A DNA stretch of 18,343 nucleotides from CAMCSH01 sp043748535 (GCA_043748535.1 JAYTMY010000233.1:1-18343); one strand, 5' to 3'. Positions 7,797-15,340 are shown, counted from the first letter of the stretch. Notes: generated by a model from the sequence alone, not told the origin. Program-made: numbers and translations.

Positions 7797-7821
7797 TAAT
7801 CTCTGATCTTATCTGAGATTA
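7797..7821. promoter_or_regulatory. Candidate operator: interrupted 25-base palindrome in the DUF5107 gene leader
   Basis: The arms TAATCTC and GAGATTA are exact reverse complements at 7797-7803 and 7815-7821. Inside them a second pair, GAT (7805-7807) and ATC (7811-7813), is also symmetric about the same centre at 7809. The site lies 16 bases upstream of the DUF5107 start codon and overlaps the candidate -10 element. That arrangement suits a dimeric repressor, such as a LacI- or GntR-type sugar regulator, blocking transcription. The symmetry is seen directly. The regulator is not identified, and the same pattern does not stand out elsewhere in the window. Confidence 0.45.
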
Positions 7822-7836
7822 GACGGGATGTGTAAA
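7808..7836 (-). promoter_or_regulatory. Candidate promoter for the DUF5107 gene
   Basis: Reading the minus strand, TTTACA (7836-7831) is followed after 17 bases by GATAAG (7813-7808). These match the sigma70 consensus at five and four of six positions. The -10 falls inside the palindrome at 7797-7821. It is the best pair in this AT-rich leader, but the -10 is weak. Confidence 0.35.
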
Positions 7837-7943
7837 TTGAAAATTAAGGATTTATCTGAAGTAGATGCACGATCTTACTGAATGGGGAAGGGGAGGGAGG
7901 GGGCGGCAAGGCTGTGATCCCGAGATGGCACTGCAGGCATTCA

Positions 7944-8138
7944 TCATGGATGGAAGTCGACGCCTGTGAACTTCAGCTGCGCCTGGCCGCTCTTGAGCTC
8001 GTTGTGCTTCTGCCAAGCTTGCTGGCGGGCGCTGTTGCGGGTGGCGGTGTTGCGGGCGTCGACCAGGCCGCCGGGTAGCCAGCGGGCGTAAGGGGGAGAT
8101 TGAAGTGACTCGAAGCAAGAACACAGGCGGGAACTGAG
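7944..8138 (-). pseudogene. C-terminal gene relic between the DUF5107 gene and the PAP2 gene
   Basis: On the minus strand, one frame is open for 64 codons from just after a TAG at 8141-8139 to consecutive TGA TGA stops at 7946-7941. It has no ATG or GTG start. Its last 50 or so residues have ordinary protein composition (PPYARWLPGGLVDA, then RQQAWQKHNELKSGQ, then LKFTGVDFHP), unlike the Arg/Pro-rich noise of the other frames there. The simplest explanation is the surviving 3' end of a deleted gene, with the break somewhere upstream of about 8100. I do not recognise the family. The rest of the 7782-8157 gap holds only the promoter and operator of the DUF5107 gene. Confidence 0.4.
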
Positions 8139-8157
8139 CTATAAAAATTGGCTCGAA

Positions 8158-9027
8158 TCAGCTCGTGGCAACGGCTTTGTTTGGCAAGATCGAGATGATA
8201 TGGCGGAGAAGTTTCTGGATGAGCGGCAGGTGTTTATGCAGCAGCAGGCAGATGATCCAGGCGAGCAAGGCGGTGAAAACGACATGGCTGAAATAGTGGT
8301 TGCCGTTCATCATCTGGTACACTCCCATCACCGAGCCGCAAATCACGCCGATGCCGAGACCGAGCCATCTGCGCCAAGCGCGAAAAACAAAGAAGAGACC
8401 CATCAAGGCAAAGCCGCCGGAGGCGTGGCCGCAGGGGAAACAGCGGCCGCATTCAGCCCTCTCGACTCCTGTCCACTGGCTGCAGTCCTGATTCCACTTT
8501 TTGCCCCCGATGATGAAGCGCCAATGGGCCGGATATTTCTCCGGATAGGCTTCGAAAAGATGAACGTAAGGCGCTTTGCCGCCGTAGCGATCGACTTCAT
8601 AGGGGCAGTACACATGGGTGGCGTTCTTAATCAAGCCGACGAGTACGGCGGTGAGGCTGATGGCGAGGATGACCAGCCAGAGATCGGTGCGATGCGGCAC
8701 CCGCAACAAGCCCAGTCGGGACCAGGAGATCCGCGGCAGTAGGGCTGCCAAGAAGAGCAGGATGGCGACGCCGGGGACAAAGCCATGGCGGACTTTTTCA
8801 TGCAGCAGTTGATACCAGAAGTCATTGTGGTCGCGCGAGAAGAAAAAACGCGACTGTTGAGCCGGGTCATAGAAGCAGTCTTGCAGGCGCAGATCGAGGC
8901 AGGGTGAGAGAACCGAAAATTGACTTTCGGGAAGATCGAAGGCGAGCAGCAGGACGGTGGAGATCAGGAGCCAGAAAGGAATCGAGCTGCTCCAGCGCCA
9001 GAGGCGTCGACGCAAACCCGGATTCAT
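8158..9027 (-). CDS. PAP2-family membrane phosphatase with divergent active-site motifs
   Basis: This 289-residue integral membrane protein belongs to the PAP2 (type 2 phosphatidic acid phosphatase) superfamily. Members remove phosphate from lipids such as undecaprenyl diphosphate, phosphatidylglycerol phosphate or lipid A on the outer face of the inner membrane. Hydrophobic helices lie near residues 16-30, 86-99, 115-132, 204-216, 222-238 and 250-263. Motif 1 is K134 with CP at 141-142, motif 2 is FPCGHASGG (197-205, with His201), and motif 3 is GNHYFSH (His244 and His248). Against canonical K-x6-RP / PSGH / SR-x5-H-x3-D, several positions differ. CP replaces RP, Cys199 replaces Ser, Gln238 sits where Arg is expected, and His248 replaces Asp. 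Some of these (CP, SH) also occur in a PAP2 subfamily I know, but the Gln and Cys look unusual. Its ATG overlaps the end of the upstream phosphotransferase gene by 4 bases (ATGA), so the two are translationally coupled. Confidence 0.85.
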   Translation of the reverse strand: MNPGLRRRLWRWSSSIPFWLLISTVLLLAFDLPESQFSVLSPCLDLRLQDCFYDPAQQSRFFFSRDHNDFWYQLLHEKVRHGFVPGVAILLFLAALLPRISWSRLGLLRVPHRTDLWLVILAISLTAVLVGLIKNATHVYCPYEVDRYGGKAPYVHLFEAYPEKYPAHWRFIIGGKKWNQDCSQWTGVERAECGRCFPCGHASGGFALMGLFFVFRAWRRWLGLGIGVICGSVMGVYQMMNGNHYFSHVVFTALLAWIICLLLHKHLPLIQKLLRHIISILPNKAVATS

Positions 9028-11126
9028 GGAAACTTTCTCTCGGTGCCAAGGGCATTCTGCGGCAGCTCACCATAAAGACCGTGGGCAAGTAAATAGGAAG
9101 CCACTTCGTAATACACCGTCGCTTCATCCTCGAAGCTGGTCTGAGCCGAAGTGGGATTCAAGTCGCCACTGCCAAGGTCGAGCTGATAGGCTTGAGATTG
9201 GCAAATCGGCTTGAGCACGGCGAGACGCTGGCGCTCGAGGTACCCGAGCTTCTGGTAGTTGCTGATGAAGCTGCGCTCGCGGGCAGCGGCGTCGGGACGA
9301 AGCAAGTCGCGGCCGAAGAAGCGGCTGTGGTAGCTCCATTTCATCAGACCCAGCAAGGTCGGAGCCAGATCGATCTGGGAGCAAAGGGTGTCGATCCGTT
9401 GCGCCGGGATCAGCTCAGGGTTCCAGATGATCATCGGGATGTGGTATTTCTTGACTTCGAGTTCGCGCTTGCCGGCGACCCGCATGCAGTGGTCGGAGAC
9501 GATGACAAAAACCGTGTTTTTGAACCAGGGTTTTGACTTGGCGCCTTCGAGGAATTTGCCGATGGCATAGTCGCTGTAGGCGGCGCCGCCCTTGACGCCG
9601 GTGAGACTGGGCGAGATGCGCCCTTCCGGCCAGGTGAAGGGACGGTGGTTGGAGGTCGACATGACGAAGTGATAGAAGGGTTTGTGTTCGGCATAGGCCT
9701 TGTCCGCCTCGGCCATCGACCAAGCAAAGCTGTCCTCATCGCTGGCGCCCCAGGCATTGGCGAAAATCGACTTCACCCCTTCTTTTTCCTTCTTCGGGCC
9801 GTCGACGATGTCGCAGCCGTTGTGGGAGAAGTAGTAGCTCATGTTGTCGAAGAAGCCGTCGCCGCCGTAGACGAAGACGCTTTGATAGCCGCGCTGCTTG
9901 AACAGGCCGGGCAAGGTGAACAGGCCTTCATTGCGGGGGCGGCGGGGGACGGCTTGGCCGGGGCTGGGAGGGACGCTGAGGGTAAGGGCTTCCATGCCGC
10001 GGACGGTGCGGGTACCGGTGGCGTAGCAGGAGTGGAAGGCGATGCCCTGGCGGGCGATGGCATCGAGATTAGGGGTCAGGTCTTTCTTGTTGCCGAGGTA
10101 GCCGATGGACTCGCCGGAGAGCGATTCGACGGTGATCTGGATGACATTCCAGCGGTTTTCCGGGCCATCGGCGGTGATGGCGCGGCTGAGATCCAGAGGG
10201 TCCTGGCTGAGGAAGCGGGCATTGTCTTGCAGCAGTAAAGGGCGGAGCAGCTTGCAGGCTGCGGTGGGCGCGACATCGGTGGCCGGGGCGATGTTAGCGG
10301 CGGCATGGCCGAGCTGCGGATACCAGCGCCAGTATTCCAGTTTATTGGCCCAGAAGGCGGCGAGTAGCGACCAGCAGCCGTTGCGGCCCAGTTCCGTGGC
10401 GGTGGGATTGCTCAGTTGCATTTGCATGAAACTCATGTGGCGGAGACCGGCGGCGAGCTTTTCCCCGGTGCTGGGCGCCTGGGTCGAGACGACCGAATTG
10501 AGATCGCGGCTGCCGAGCTGAAAGAAGATGGCCAGGGCCAAGGCCGGCAGGGCGAGGAAGGCGCTGCCACCGATCCAGCGAGGACGAAGGGGCGTCGCCG
10601 AGTCGAGCCAGGCCTTGATCCAGCCGAGCCGATGCAGGGCGTAGAGCAAGGCCGTGCTGAATACGGTGATGCCGCTGAAGATCAAAGGCAGGTTATAGGA
10701 TTCGTGGATGTTGGCAATCACCTCGGTGGTGTACACCAGGTAGTCGACTGCAATAAAGTTGAAGCGAACGCCGAACTCGTCCCAGAAGAGCAGTTCCGAG
10801 CACAAACCGAAAAGAAAGAGCCAAGTGGCCCCGAAGAGCCAGAGGATCCAGCCGGCACGGACGATGCGGCTGCGGAAGAGGGCTTGAGGACAGAGCAACA
10901 AGGCCATGGCCAAGGGGATGGCCCAGAAAGTGGCCATCGCCAGATCAAACAGGGTGCCGCAGGCAAAGGCGGAGAGCAACGAGCCGAAAGGTACTGAACG
11001 CAGGTAAGGCGCGGCCAAAATCATTCGGGTGAGCAGCGCCACGAGGAGGAAAATGCCGCTGAAGAGGAGCAGGCCGCCATAGCGGTGAGCAAAAAAAGGA
11101 GTGAAGCGCTGAAGCCGCTGGAGCAT
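9024..11126 (-). CDS. LTA synthase family / MdoB-like phosphotransferase (alkaline phosphatase superfamily)
   Basis: This 700-residue polytopic enzyme has about five transmembrane helices in residues 1-215 and a large extracytoplasmic sulfatase-fold domain from about 325. Relatives transfer phosphoglycerol or phosphoethanolamine from phospholipids to polymers or glycans in the envelope. The metal site is visible: Glu334 in ITVESLSGE, Thr374 in TGTRTVRG (the predicted nucleophile) and Asp545-His546 in IVSDHC. WGASDEDSF and STSNHRPF are further family motifs. The organism should be diderm, so the acceptor is more likely a periplasmic glucan, LPS or another glycolipid than a true teichoic acid. 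AGGA lies 6 bases before the ATG. The PAP2 gene overlaps its 3' end and could process the lipid by-product or donor. The exact substrate cannot be read from sequence. Confidence 0.88.
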   Translation of the reverse strand: MLQRLQRFTPFFAHRYGGLLLFSGIFLLVALLTRMILAAPYLRSVPFGSLLSAFACGTLFDLAMATFWAIPLAMALLLCPQALFRSRIVRAGWILWLFGATWLFLFGLCSELLFWDEFGVRFNFIAVDYLVYTTEVIANIHESYNLPLIFSGITVFSTALLYALHRLGWIKAWLDSATPLRPRWIGGSAFLALPALALAIFFQLGSRDLNSVVSTQAPSTGEKLAAGLRHMSFMQMQLSNPTATELGRNGCWSLLAAFWANKLEYWRWYPQLGHAAANIAPATDVAPTAACKLLRPLLLQDNARFLSQDPLDLSRAITADGPENRWNVIQITVESLSGESIGYLGNKKDLTPNLDAIARQGIAFHSCYATGTRTVRGMEALTLSVPPSPGQAVPRRPRNEGLFTLPGLFKQRGYQSVFVYGGDGFFDNMSYYFSHNGCDIVDGPKKEKEGVKSIFANAWGASDEDSFAWSMAEADKAYAEHKPFYHFVMSTSNHRPFTWPEGRISPSLTGVKGGAAYSDYAIGKFLEGAKSKPWFKNTVFVIVSDHCMRVAGKRELEVKKYHIPMIIWNPELIPAQRIDTLCSQIDLAPTLLGLMKWSYHSRFFGRDLLRPDAAARERSFISNYQKLGYLERQRLAVLKPICQSQAYQLDLGSGDLNPTSAQTSFEDEATVYYEVASYLLAHGLYGELPQNALGTERKFP

Positions 11127-11142
11127 GGGGGGTCCTGGGTTG

Positions 11143-11154
11143 CTGATATATCAG
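11143..11154. promoter_or_regulatory. 12-base perfect palindrome before the phosphotransferase gene
   Basis: CTGATATATCAG is perfectly self-complementary and centred about 22 bases upstream of the phosphotransferase start (11126, minus strand). A CTGACA that could act as a -35 lies about 17-20 bases further upstream, so the palindrome may coincide with the -10 region and serve as a regulator site. It is short enough that chance is a real alternative. The rest of the 11127-11302 gap shows no gene. Confidence 0.25.
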
Positions 11155-11302
11155 ATGCTAACCCTTGGAATGTCAGCGAAGCTTATGTCTTTACCTCCCG
11201 CCGAGGATGAAATTAGAATAAAAGTCCGGACTGGGATTCAGCCACGCCCTGGTTGTTGCCGTTCGACTCTGGGCCACACTAATAGAAGGGGTCTGAGGCA
11301 TG

Positions 11303-11330
11303 AAAAAAGGCGGCGTCTTGCGACGCCGCC
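11303..11330 (-). terminator. Intrinsic terminator of the FabF-type gene
   Basis: Read on the minus strand, GGCGGCGTC and GACGCCGCC form a perfect 9-base-pair stem around the four-base loop GCAA, and six T residues follow immediately (A6 on the plus strand at 11303-11308). It begins 22 bases after the TGA of the condensing enzyme gene. It also separates that gene from the phosphotransferase/PAP2 operon further along the minus strand. Confidence 0.93.
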
Positions 11331-11351
11331 GGGTGATTTTTTCGCCGCCGA

Positions 11352-12596
11352 TCAGCCTTTGAACTTGCCGACGATGAGCGACGAGTTGATGCCGAGCATA
11401 CCGAAGGAGTTGTTGAGGATGATGTCGACGCTGTCGAGTTGCTTGGGCTGGCCGAGAACCAGATTAGGCACATCGCAACGGGGATCGAGGTCATCGCAGT
11501 TCATGCAGGGGTGGACGATGCCATCGACGAAGGCCGGCAGGTTGCCGGCGAGTTCGAGAGCGCCGGCGGCGCCCATGGCGTGGCCGATGAAGCCCTTGGT
11601 GTTGTTGATGTGGGTCTTGGTGCCGGCGAAGACTTCGCGGATCGCTTCGACGTCCTTGATGTCGCCTTCGGGGGTGCCGGTGGCGTGGGTGTTGACGATG
11701 TCGATATCGTTGGCGACGAGGCCGGATTTTTTGATCGCCAGGCGCATGCATTCGGCTTGACGGCCGGAGTGCGGCAGAACCCGGTCGGCCGCGTCGGAGT
11801 TGACGGCGTAACCGAGGATTTCGCCGTAGATCTTGGCACCGCGTTTCTGGGCATCATTGAGGCGTTCGAGGGTGTAGAGGGCGCCGCCTTCGGAGATGAC
11901 GATGCCGTTGCGGTTTTTATCGAAGGGGCGGCTGGCCTTGGTCGGATCTTCGTGGGTGGCGAGGGCGCCTTGGCTCTTGAAGCCGGCGAAGATGCCGAAG
12001 GTGCTCGGGCTTTCCGAGACGCCGCCGGCGATGGCGAGGTCGACTTCGCCGAGGAGGAGCTGCTGCAGACCGCTGATCAGGCCGATGTTGCCGGCGGCGC
12101 AAGCGGCGCCCATGCACCAGTGCGGACCGGTGATGCCGAAGCGGATGGTGACTTCGCCGGCGGGGTTGTTGGCAACGGTGCGGGGGTTGTGGTGGTGAGT
12201 CCAGAACTTGACGTCGTAGTTGTGCTGCGAGATATTGAAGACTTCCTGCTCGGTCTCGACGTTGCCGTGTTCGGTAATGCCGACAAAGACACCGACGCGT
12301 GAGCGGTCGATCTGGTTGATATCGATACCGGAATCAGCGAGGGCTTCCCCCGCGCAATAGATGCTGATCGAGCCGGCGCGGGTGCCGTTGCGGACGTCTT
12401 TTTTGGTCTGGTAGCGGAGAGCGTCAAATTCGCAGAGGCCGGCGACGGTTTTGCCGATGTAGCGGATTTCGTAGGGCTTGACGCCAGAGACACCATTGAG
12501 GAGATTATGGCGGAACTCAGCCAGGTTGCTGCCGTTCGGGGAAGCGAGACCGATGCCGGTGATGACGATGCGCTGCGAGGGGTCTTTGACGCTCAT
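11352..12596 (-). CDS. fabF: 3-oxoacyl-ACP synthase II family (FabF-type ketosynthase)
   Basis: This 414-residue thiolase-fold enzyme condenses malonyl-ACP with an acyl-ACP during fatty-acid or polyketide-like chain elongation in the cytoplasm. The Cys-His-His triad is present: Cys166 in GAACAAG, His304 in NTHATGTPEGD and His339 in KGFIGHAMGAAG with Lys334. NNSFGMLGINSS (395-406) matches the Phe-Gly gate loop region, and RIVITGIGLASPNG opens the fold. I chose the ATG at 12596 because AGGAG lies 8 bases before it. The frame stays open to 12716, but the extra 40 residues precede the family's N-terminus. The segment FWTHHHNPRTVANNPAG and the CAAG active-site variant differ from housekeeping FabF, so it could be a dedicated ketosynthase. 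It is divergent from an OleA-like enzyme and ends at a strong terminator. Confidence 0.9.
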   Translation of the reverse strand: MSVKDPSQRIVITGIGLASPNGSNLAEFRHNLLNGVSGVKPYEIRYIGKTVAGLCEFDALRYQTKKDVRNGTRAGSISIYCAGEALADSGIDINQIDRSRVGVFVGITEHGNVETEQEVFNISQHNYDVKFWTHHHNPRTVANNPAGEVTIRFGITGPHWCMGAACAAGNIGLISGLQQLLLGEVDLAIAGGVSESPSTFGIFAGFKSQGALATHEDPTKASRPFDKNRNGIVISEGGALYTLERLNDAQKRGAKIYGEILGYAVNSDAADRVLPHSGRQAECMRLAIKKSGLVANDIDIVNTHATGTPEGDIKDVEAIREVFAGTKTHINNTKGFIGHAMGAAGALELAGNLPAFVDGIVHPCMNCDDLDPRCDVPNLVLGQPKQLDSVDIILNNSFGMLGINSSLIVGKFKG

Positions 12597-12668
12597 TGAA
12601 GAAACTCCTGTCTGTGTGATGATTGCAGTCGCGACATTAGCACCGAACAAACGACTTTGCAAACATTG

Positions 12669-12697
12669 TGGACACAAGCAGGGAAGCGCATTATGTT
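12669..12697 (+). promoter_or_regulatory. Candidate promoter for the OleA-like gene
   Basis: TGGACA (12669-12674) and TATGTT (12692-12697) are 17 bases apart, matching consensus at five and four of six positions. Transcription would begin near 12704, about 10 bases before the ATG at 12715. That short leader fits the lack of a Shine-Dalgarno sequence there. The 118-base divergent gap must also hold the promoter of the fabF-type gene, for which I see only a weak TTGTTC / TGCAAT pair on the minus strand. Confidence 0.4.
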
Positions 12698-12714
12698 CAG
12701 CCCCCACAAATCCC

Positions 12715-13758
12715 ATGCTTTACCAAAACGTCAGTGTCGAAACCTTTGCGAGCCAGCTTCCCCCCCATCAGCTCACATCGCTGAAGGTCGAGGAGATGCT
12801 GGCGCCTGCCTATTCCCGTCTCAATTTCAGTCCTGGCCGCCTCGAACTCTTCACTGGAATCAAGGAACGCCGCTATTGGGATTTGACCGCGGTTCCTAGT
12901 GCTGTGGCCGCTGAGGCCGGCGCCAAGGCGATGCAACAAGCTGGTCTTCTGCCGGAAGATATCGATGCCGTCATTCACTGTTCCGTCTGCCGCGACTTCC
13001 TCGAGCCGGCCACCGCCAGCGTCGTTCACCAACTTCTCAAGCTGCCGGCGCATTGCGTCAACTTCGACATTTCCAACGCCTGCCTCGGTCTGATTTCCGG
13101 CATGAGCGTCCTCGCCGACATGGTCAGTTCCGGCCGCATCCGCCGCGGCCTGGTCGTCTCCGGCGAAATCGGCTACCCGCTGCTCCGCCGCACCATTGCC
13201 CACCTGAATAACGACCCGTCCCTCAAACGGCAGGATTTCAAACTTCATTTCGCCTCGCTGACCATTGGTTCCTGCGCCGCCGCCGCGATTGTCTCGCGCA
13301 GCGACATCGCCAAGCCCGGCAGCCATCGCCTGGTCAGCATCACCGACTACGCCGACACCTCGCAGAACCACCTTTGTCGCGGCTCCGCTGACTCCGGCAT
13401 GGGTGGTGACTCCGGCCCCCTGATGCTGACCGATTCGGAAACCCTCTTACACCGCGGCATCGCCGCCGCCGCCGCCGCCTGGCCGCGCTTCCTCGCCGAA
13501 AACGGCAGCAAGAATTTTGACCGCGTCGTCACCCACCAAGTCGGCACAGCGCACACCGCTCTTTTGTTCAAGACTCTTGGTCTCGACCCAAATCTTGACC
13601 ACCCCACCTTCCCCTTCCTCGGCAACTGCGGATCCGCCAGTCTGCCCGCCACCGCTGCACTCGCTACCCAGGCTGGCCACCTGAAACCCGGGCAAAAGGT
13701 CGCCCTCCTCGGCATCGGATCTGGAATAAATGTCGGTCTTGCCGCTTTAGAGTGGTAA
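12715..13758 (+). CDS. OleA-like 3-oxoacyl synthase III family enzyme (acyl-CoA/ACP Claisen condensation)
   Basis: This 347-residue thiolase-fold protein has the KAS III catalytic triad: Cys123 in NACLG, His274 in VTHQVG and Asn304 in GNCGSAS. Its overall pattern follows OleA, which joins two fatty acyl-CoAs head to head to make a beta-keto acid for long-chain olefins, rather than FabH. The shared features are the MLYQNVS start, CRDFLEPATAS with Glu97 where OleA carries its active-site glutamate, and the ending ALLGIGSGINV plus a terminal Trp. I judged this against remembered OleA sequence, not an alignment. No oleB, oleC or oleD partner is in the window. It is divergent from a FabF-type enzyme, so both may serve one lipid pathway. 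The ATG at 12715 matches the family N-terminus but has no clear ribosome binding site. Confidence 0.85.
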   Translation: MLYQNVSVETFASQLPPHQLTSLKVEEMLAPAYSRLNFSPGRLELFTGIKERRYWDLTAVPSAVAAEAGAKAMQQAGLLPEDIDAVIHCSVCRDFLEPATASVVHQLLKLPAHCVNFDISNACLGLISGMSVLADMVSSGRIRRGLVVSGEIGYPLLRRTIAHLNNDPSLKRQDFKLHFASLTIGSCAAAAIVSRSDIAKPGSHRLVSITDYADTSQNHLCRGSADSGMGGDSGPLMLTDSETLLHRGIAAAAAAWPRFLAENGSKNFDRVVTHQVGTAHTALLFKTLGLDPNLDHPTFPFLGNCGSASLPATAALATQAGHLKPGQKVALLGIGSGINVGLAALEW

Positions 13759-13776
13759 AATCTTTCCCCCAAGCCT

Positions 13777-13802
13777 TTGACAAGTGGCCGTAAGGGTCTA
13801 AT
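13777..13802 (+). promoter_or_regulatory. Possible promoter of the coiled-coil/trmL cluster
   Basis: A perfect TTGACA (13777-13782) is followed by TCTAAT (13797-13802), a five-of-six -10, but with only 14 bases between them, shorter than normal. It lies about 50 bases before the first start codon of the cluster and after the OleA-like stop codon. The perfect -35 makes this the best candidate in the gap. The spacing keeps confidence low. Confidence 0.25.
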
Positions 13803-13851
13803 TGTTGGAGTCTGCCTGCATACCCTACATTGTGAAAAAGTGGAGAACGCC

Positions 13852-15120
13852 ATGGTCATTCTGAATCGGATTCTTAACGTCCTGATCCTTCTGTTGGCCA
13901 TTTTTGCCGCCGCAGCTTCTTGGCTCTTGCATCAGCGTCGTGCTGAATTGCGCGACCGAGCCAACCTCCTACAAAAAGCCTCCTTGACGGCCCTTAACAC
14001 GATCGAAGGCGATGCCAACGACGACGCCAACTGGTTCGGCACCACCCACGGCGGCAAAAACAACAAGTTCGTGAACGAGAACTTGACCTGGGAAGCCTAC
14101 CACAAGAACAGCGAGGCTACCTACAAAACCAACTTGAAAGAGTTGACCAGCCTCGCCGAAGAAGTCACCGCTCACCGCAACAAGCTGGTCGATGCCGCCA
14201 CCGCTTACGCCACCACTTCGAACTTCTTCCCTGAAGTTGCCGACATGAACGATAAGGCCGCGGTTCTCAGCAGCCAATACCGCAAGTACGACTTCGACCC
14301 GAGCAAGGATCTCCACCCCCAGATCCTCACCCACATCACCAACCACTTGACTCGTGAAGCCGCCTTCATCGCCCAGATCGAGAAGTTCGGCAAGAGCATC
14401 AACAAGCCGGTTGACACGGTTGCCATCGGTGACCCCAAATCCTTGGTCAACAAGTCCTACAATACCGCCTTGGAAGAATTCAACGCCAACTGCGGCAAGC
14501 TCTTCACCAACCGCAATGCCCTCGCTGAAGGCTTCCGCAATGTGGTCAAGGCTTCTTCCGGCGCCCGCCACACCAGCAAAGTCAATGCTGATCTCCTCGT
14601 CTCCGAAAATCCCGAAGACTACAACGCCGCCATGGCTGACTTTGTCGCCCAGGATATCAAGTTCTTCAACGATGAACTTGAGCGTCTTGCCCAAACCCTC
14701 GAAAAGAACGAGAAGCTGCAAGCTGAAGTCACCGACCTCAGCGGCCGCCTCGAACAATCGCAAGCCATGGTCAACGATCTGAAGAACAAAGTCGGTGAGC
14801 GCGAAGCTGAAATCGCTCGCCTGACCAAAAAAGTTGACGAGCTCGAAGCTGCCTTGGGCGGCGGCGAAAACGTCCAGCTCGATGCCAAAATCATCGCCAA
14901 TGTTCTTGAAGTCAATGAAAAATACTCCTTCGTCGTGATCGACAAAGGTTCCGAGGAACTGGTCAAGACCCGCGGCATCATGCTGGTCCACTCCAACGGC
15001 CGCTACCTCTGCAAGATCAAGATCACCCGTGTCCTCCCCCACCATGCGGTTGCCGAAATCCTGAGCGAAACCCGCGCGGATCTCCCCACCATCGGTGACA
15101 CCTGCATCGTCGGCCGCTAA
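13852..15120 (+). CDS. Membrane-anchored coiled-coil protein with C-terminal beta domain
   Basis: No named family is recognised for this 422-residue protein. Residues 5-27 form a signal-anchor helix (ILNVLILLLAIFAAAASWLL) with a basic flank after it. A mostly helical region follows (about 30-270). A strongly heptad-patterned coiled coil spans about residues 273-339 (ELERLAQTLEKNEKLQAEV, then EAEIARLTKKVDELEAAL). A beta-rich domain (about 343-422; KIIANVLEVNEKYSFVVID, then IGDTCIVGR) resembles the small barrel found at the end of some MreC/FlgT-like envelope proteins. That resemblance is a shape impression only. I start at 13852 because GGAG lies just upstream and the anchor helix follows. The frame extends 25 codons further upstream without a better signal. 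It heads a four-gene cluster and may be a structural or scaffolding envelope protein. Confidence 0.8.
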   Translation: MVILNRILNVLILLLAIFAAAASWLLHQRRAELRDRANLLQKASLTALNTIEGDANDDANWFGTTHGGKNNKFVNENLTWEAYHKNSEATYKTNLKELTSLAEEVTAHRNKLVDAATAYATTSNFFPEVADMNDKAAVLSSQYRKYDFDPSKDLHPQILTHITNHLTREAAFIAQIEKFGKSINKPVDTVAIGDPKSLVNKSYNTALEEFNANCGKLFTNRNALAEGFRNVVKASSGARHTSKVNADLLVSENPEDYNAAMADFVAQDIKFFNDELERLAQTLEKNEKLQAEVTDLSGRLEQSQAMVNDLKNKVGEREAEIARLTKKVDELEAALGGGENVQLDAKIIANVLEVNEKYSFVVIDKGSEELVKTRGIMLVHSNGRYLCKIKITRVLPHHAVAEILSETRADLPTIGDTCIVGR

Positions 15121-15139
15121 GAACAAGGAGTCCCACAAC

Positions 15140-15340
15140 ATGATGAACTCCATCTTCCACGCCGTCGTTGCCTTCCTCTCCCTCTGCTTGATCAGTTTTG
15201 CTCTCTTCCTTTGCCATGATGATGCCACCTTCTTCTGCGGCGATGAGCCAGAGAAGTCGTTCAGCAACGTCGGTAAACTGGGCGAGAATCTCGACCTGTA
15301 CTGGAGCCACGAAAAATTCAGCAAGAACCTGCCCAAATGA
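15140..15340 (+). CDS. Small single-helix membrane protein (66 aa)
   Basis: The protein starts MMNSIFHAVV and has one hydrophobic helix (about residues 5-25). A polar tail of about 40 residues then runs from CHDDATFFCGDEP through KLGENLDLYWSHEKF. AAGGAG lies 9 bases before the ATG, 20 bases after the coiled-coil gene, and its stop overlaps the next start (ATGA). This gene arrangement strongly supports a real gene despite its size. Its family is unknown. Two Cys residues (25 and 33) on the presumed outer side could form a disulfide. Partnership with the upstream coiled-coil protein is inferred from coupling. Confidence 0.7.
   Translation: MMNSIFHAVVAFLSLCLISFALFLCHDDATFFCGDEPEKSFSNVGKLGENLDLYWSHEKFSKNLPK

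Noticed and set aside
4419..7799. A plus-strand open frame of 1126 codons opposite the DUF5107/TPR gene
   Set aside because: It is the mirror of a GC-rich, strongly codon-biased gene. Its product is low-complexity Gly/Val/Glu/Ala-rich, while the minus frame has clear DUF5107 motifs.
11352..12716. A longer start for the FabF-type protein at 12716
   Set aside because: The extra 40 residues are not family-like, and a good AGGAG site supports the ATG at 12596.
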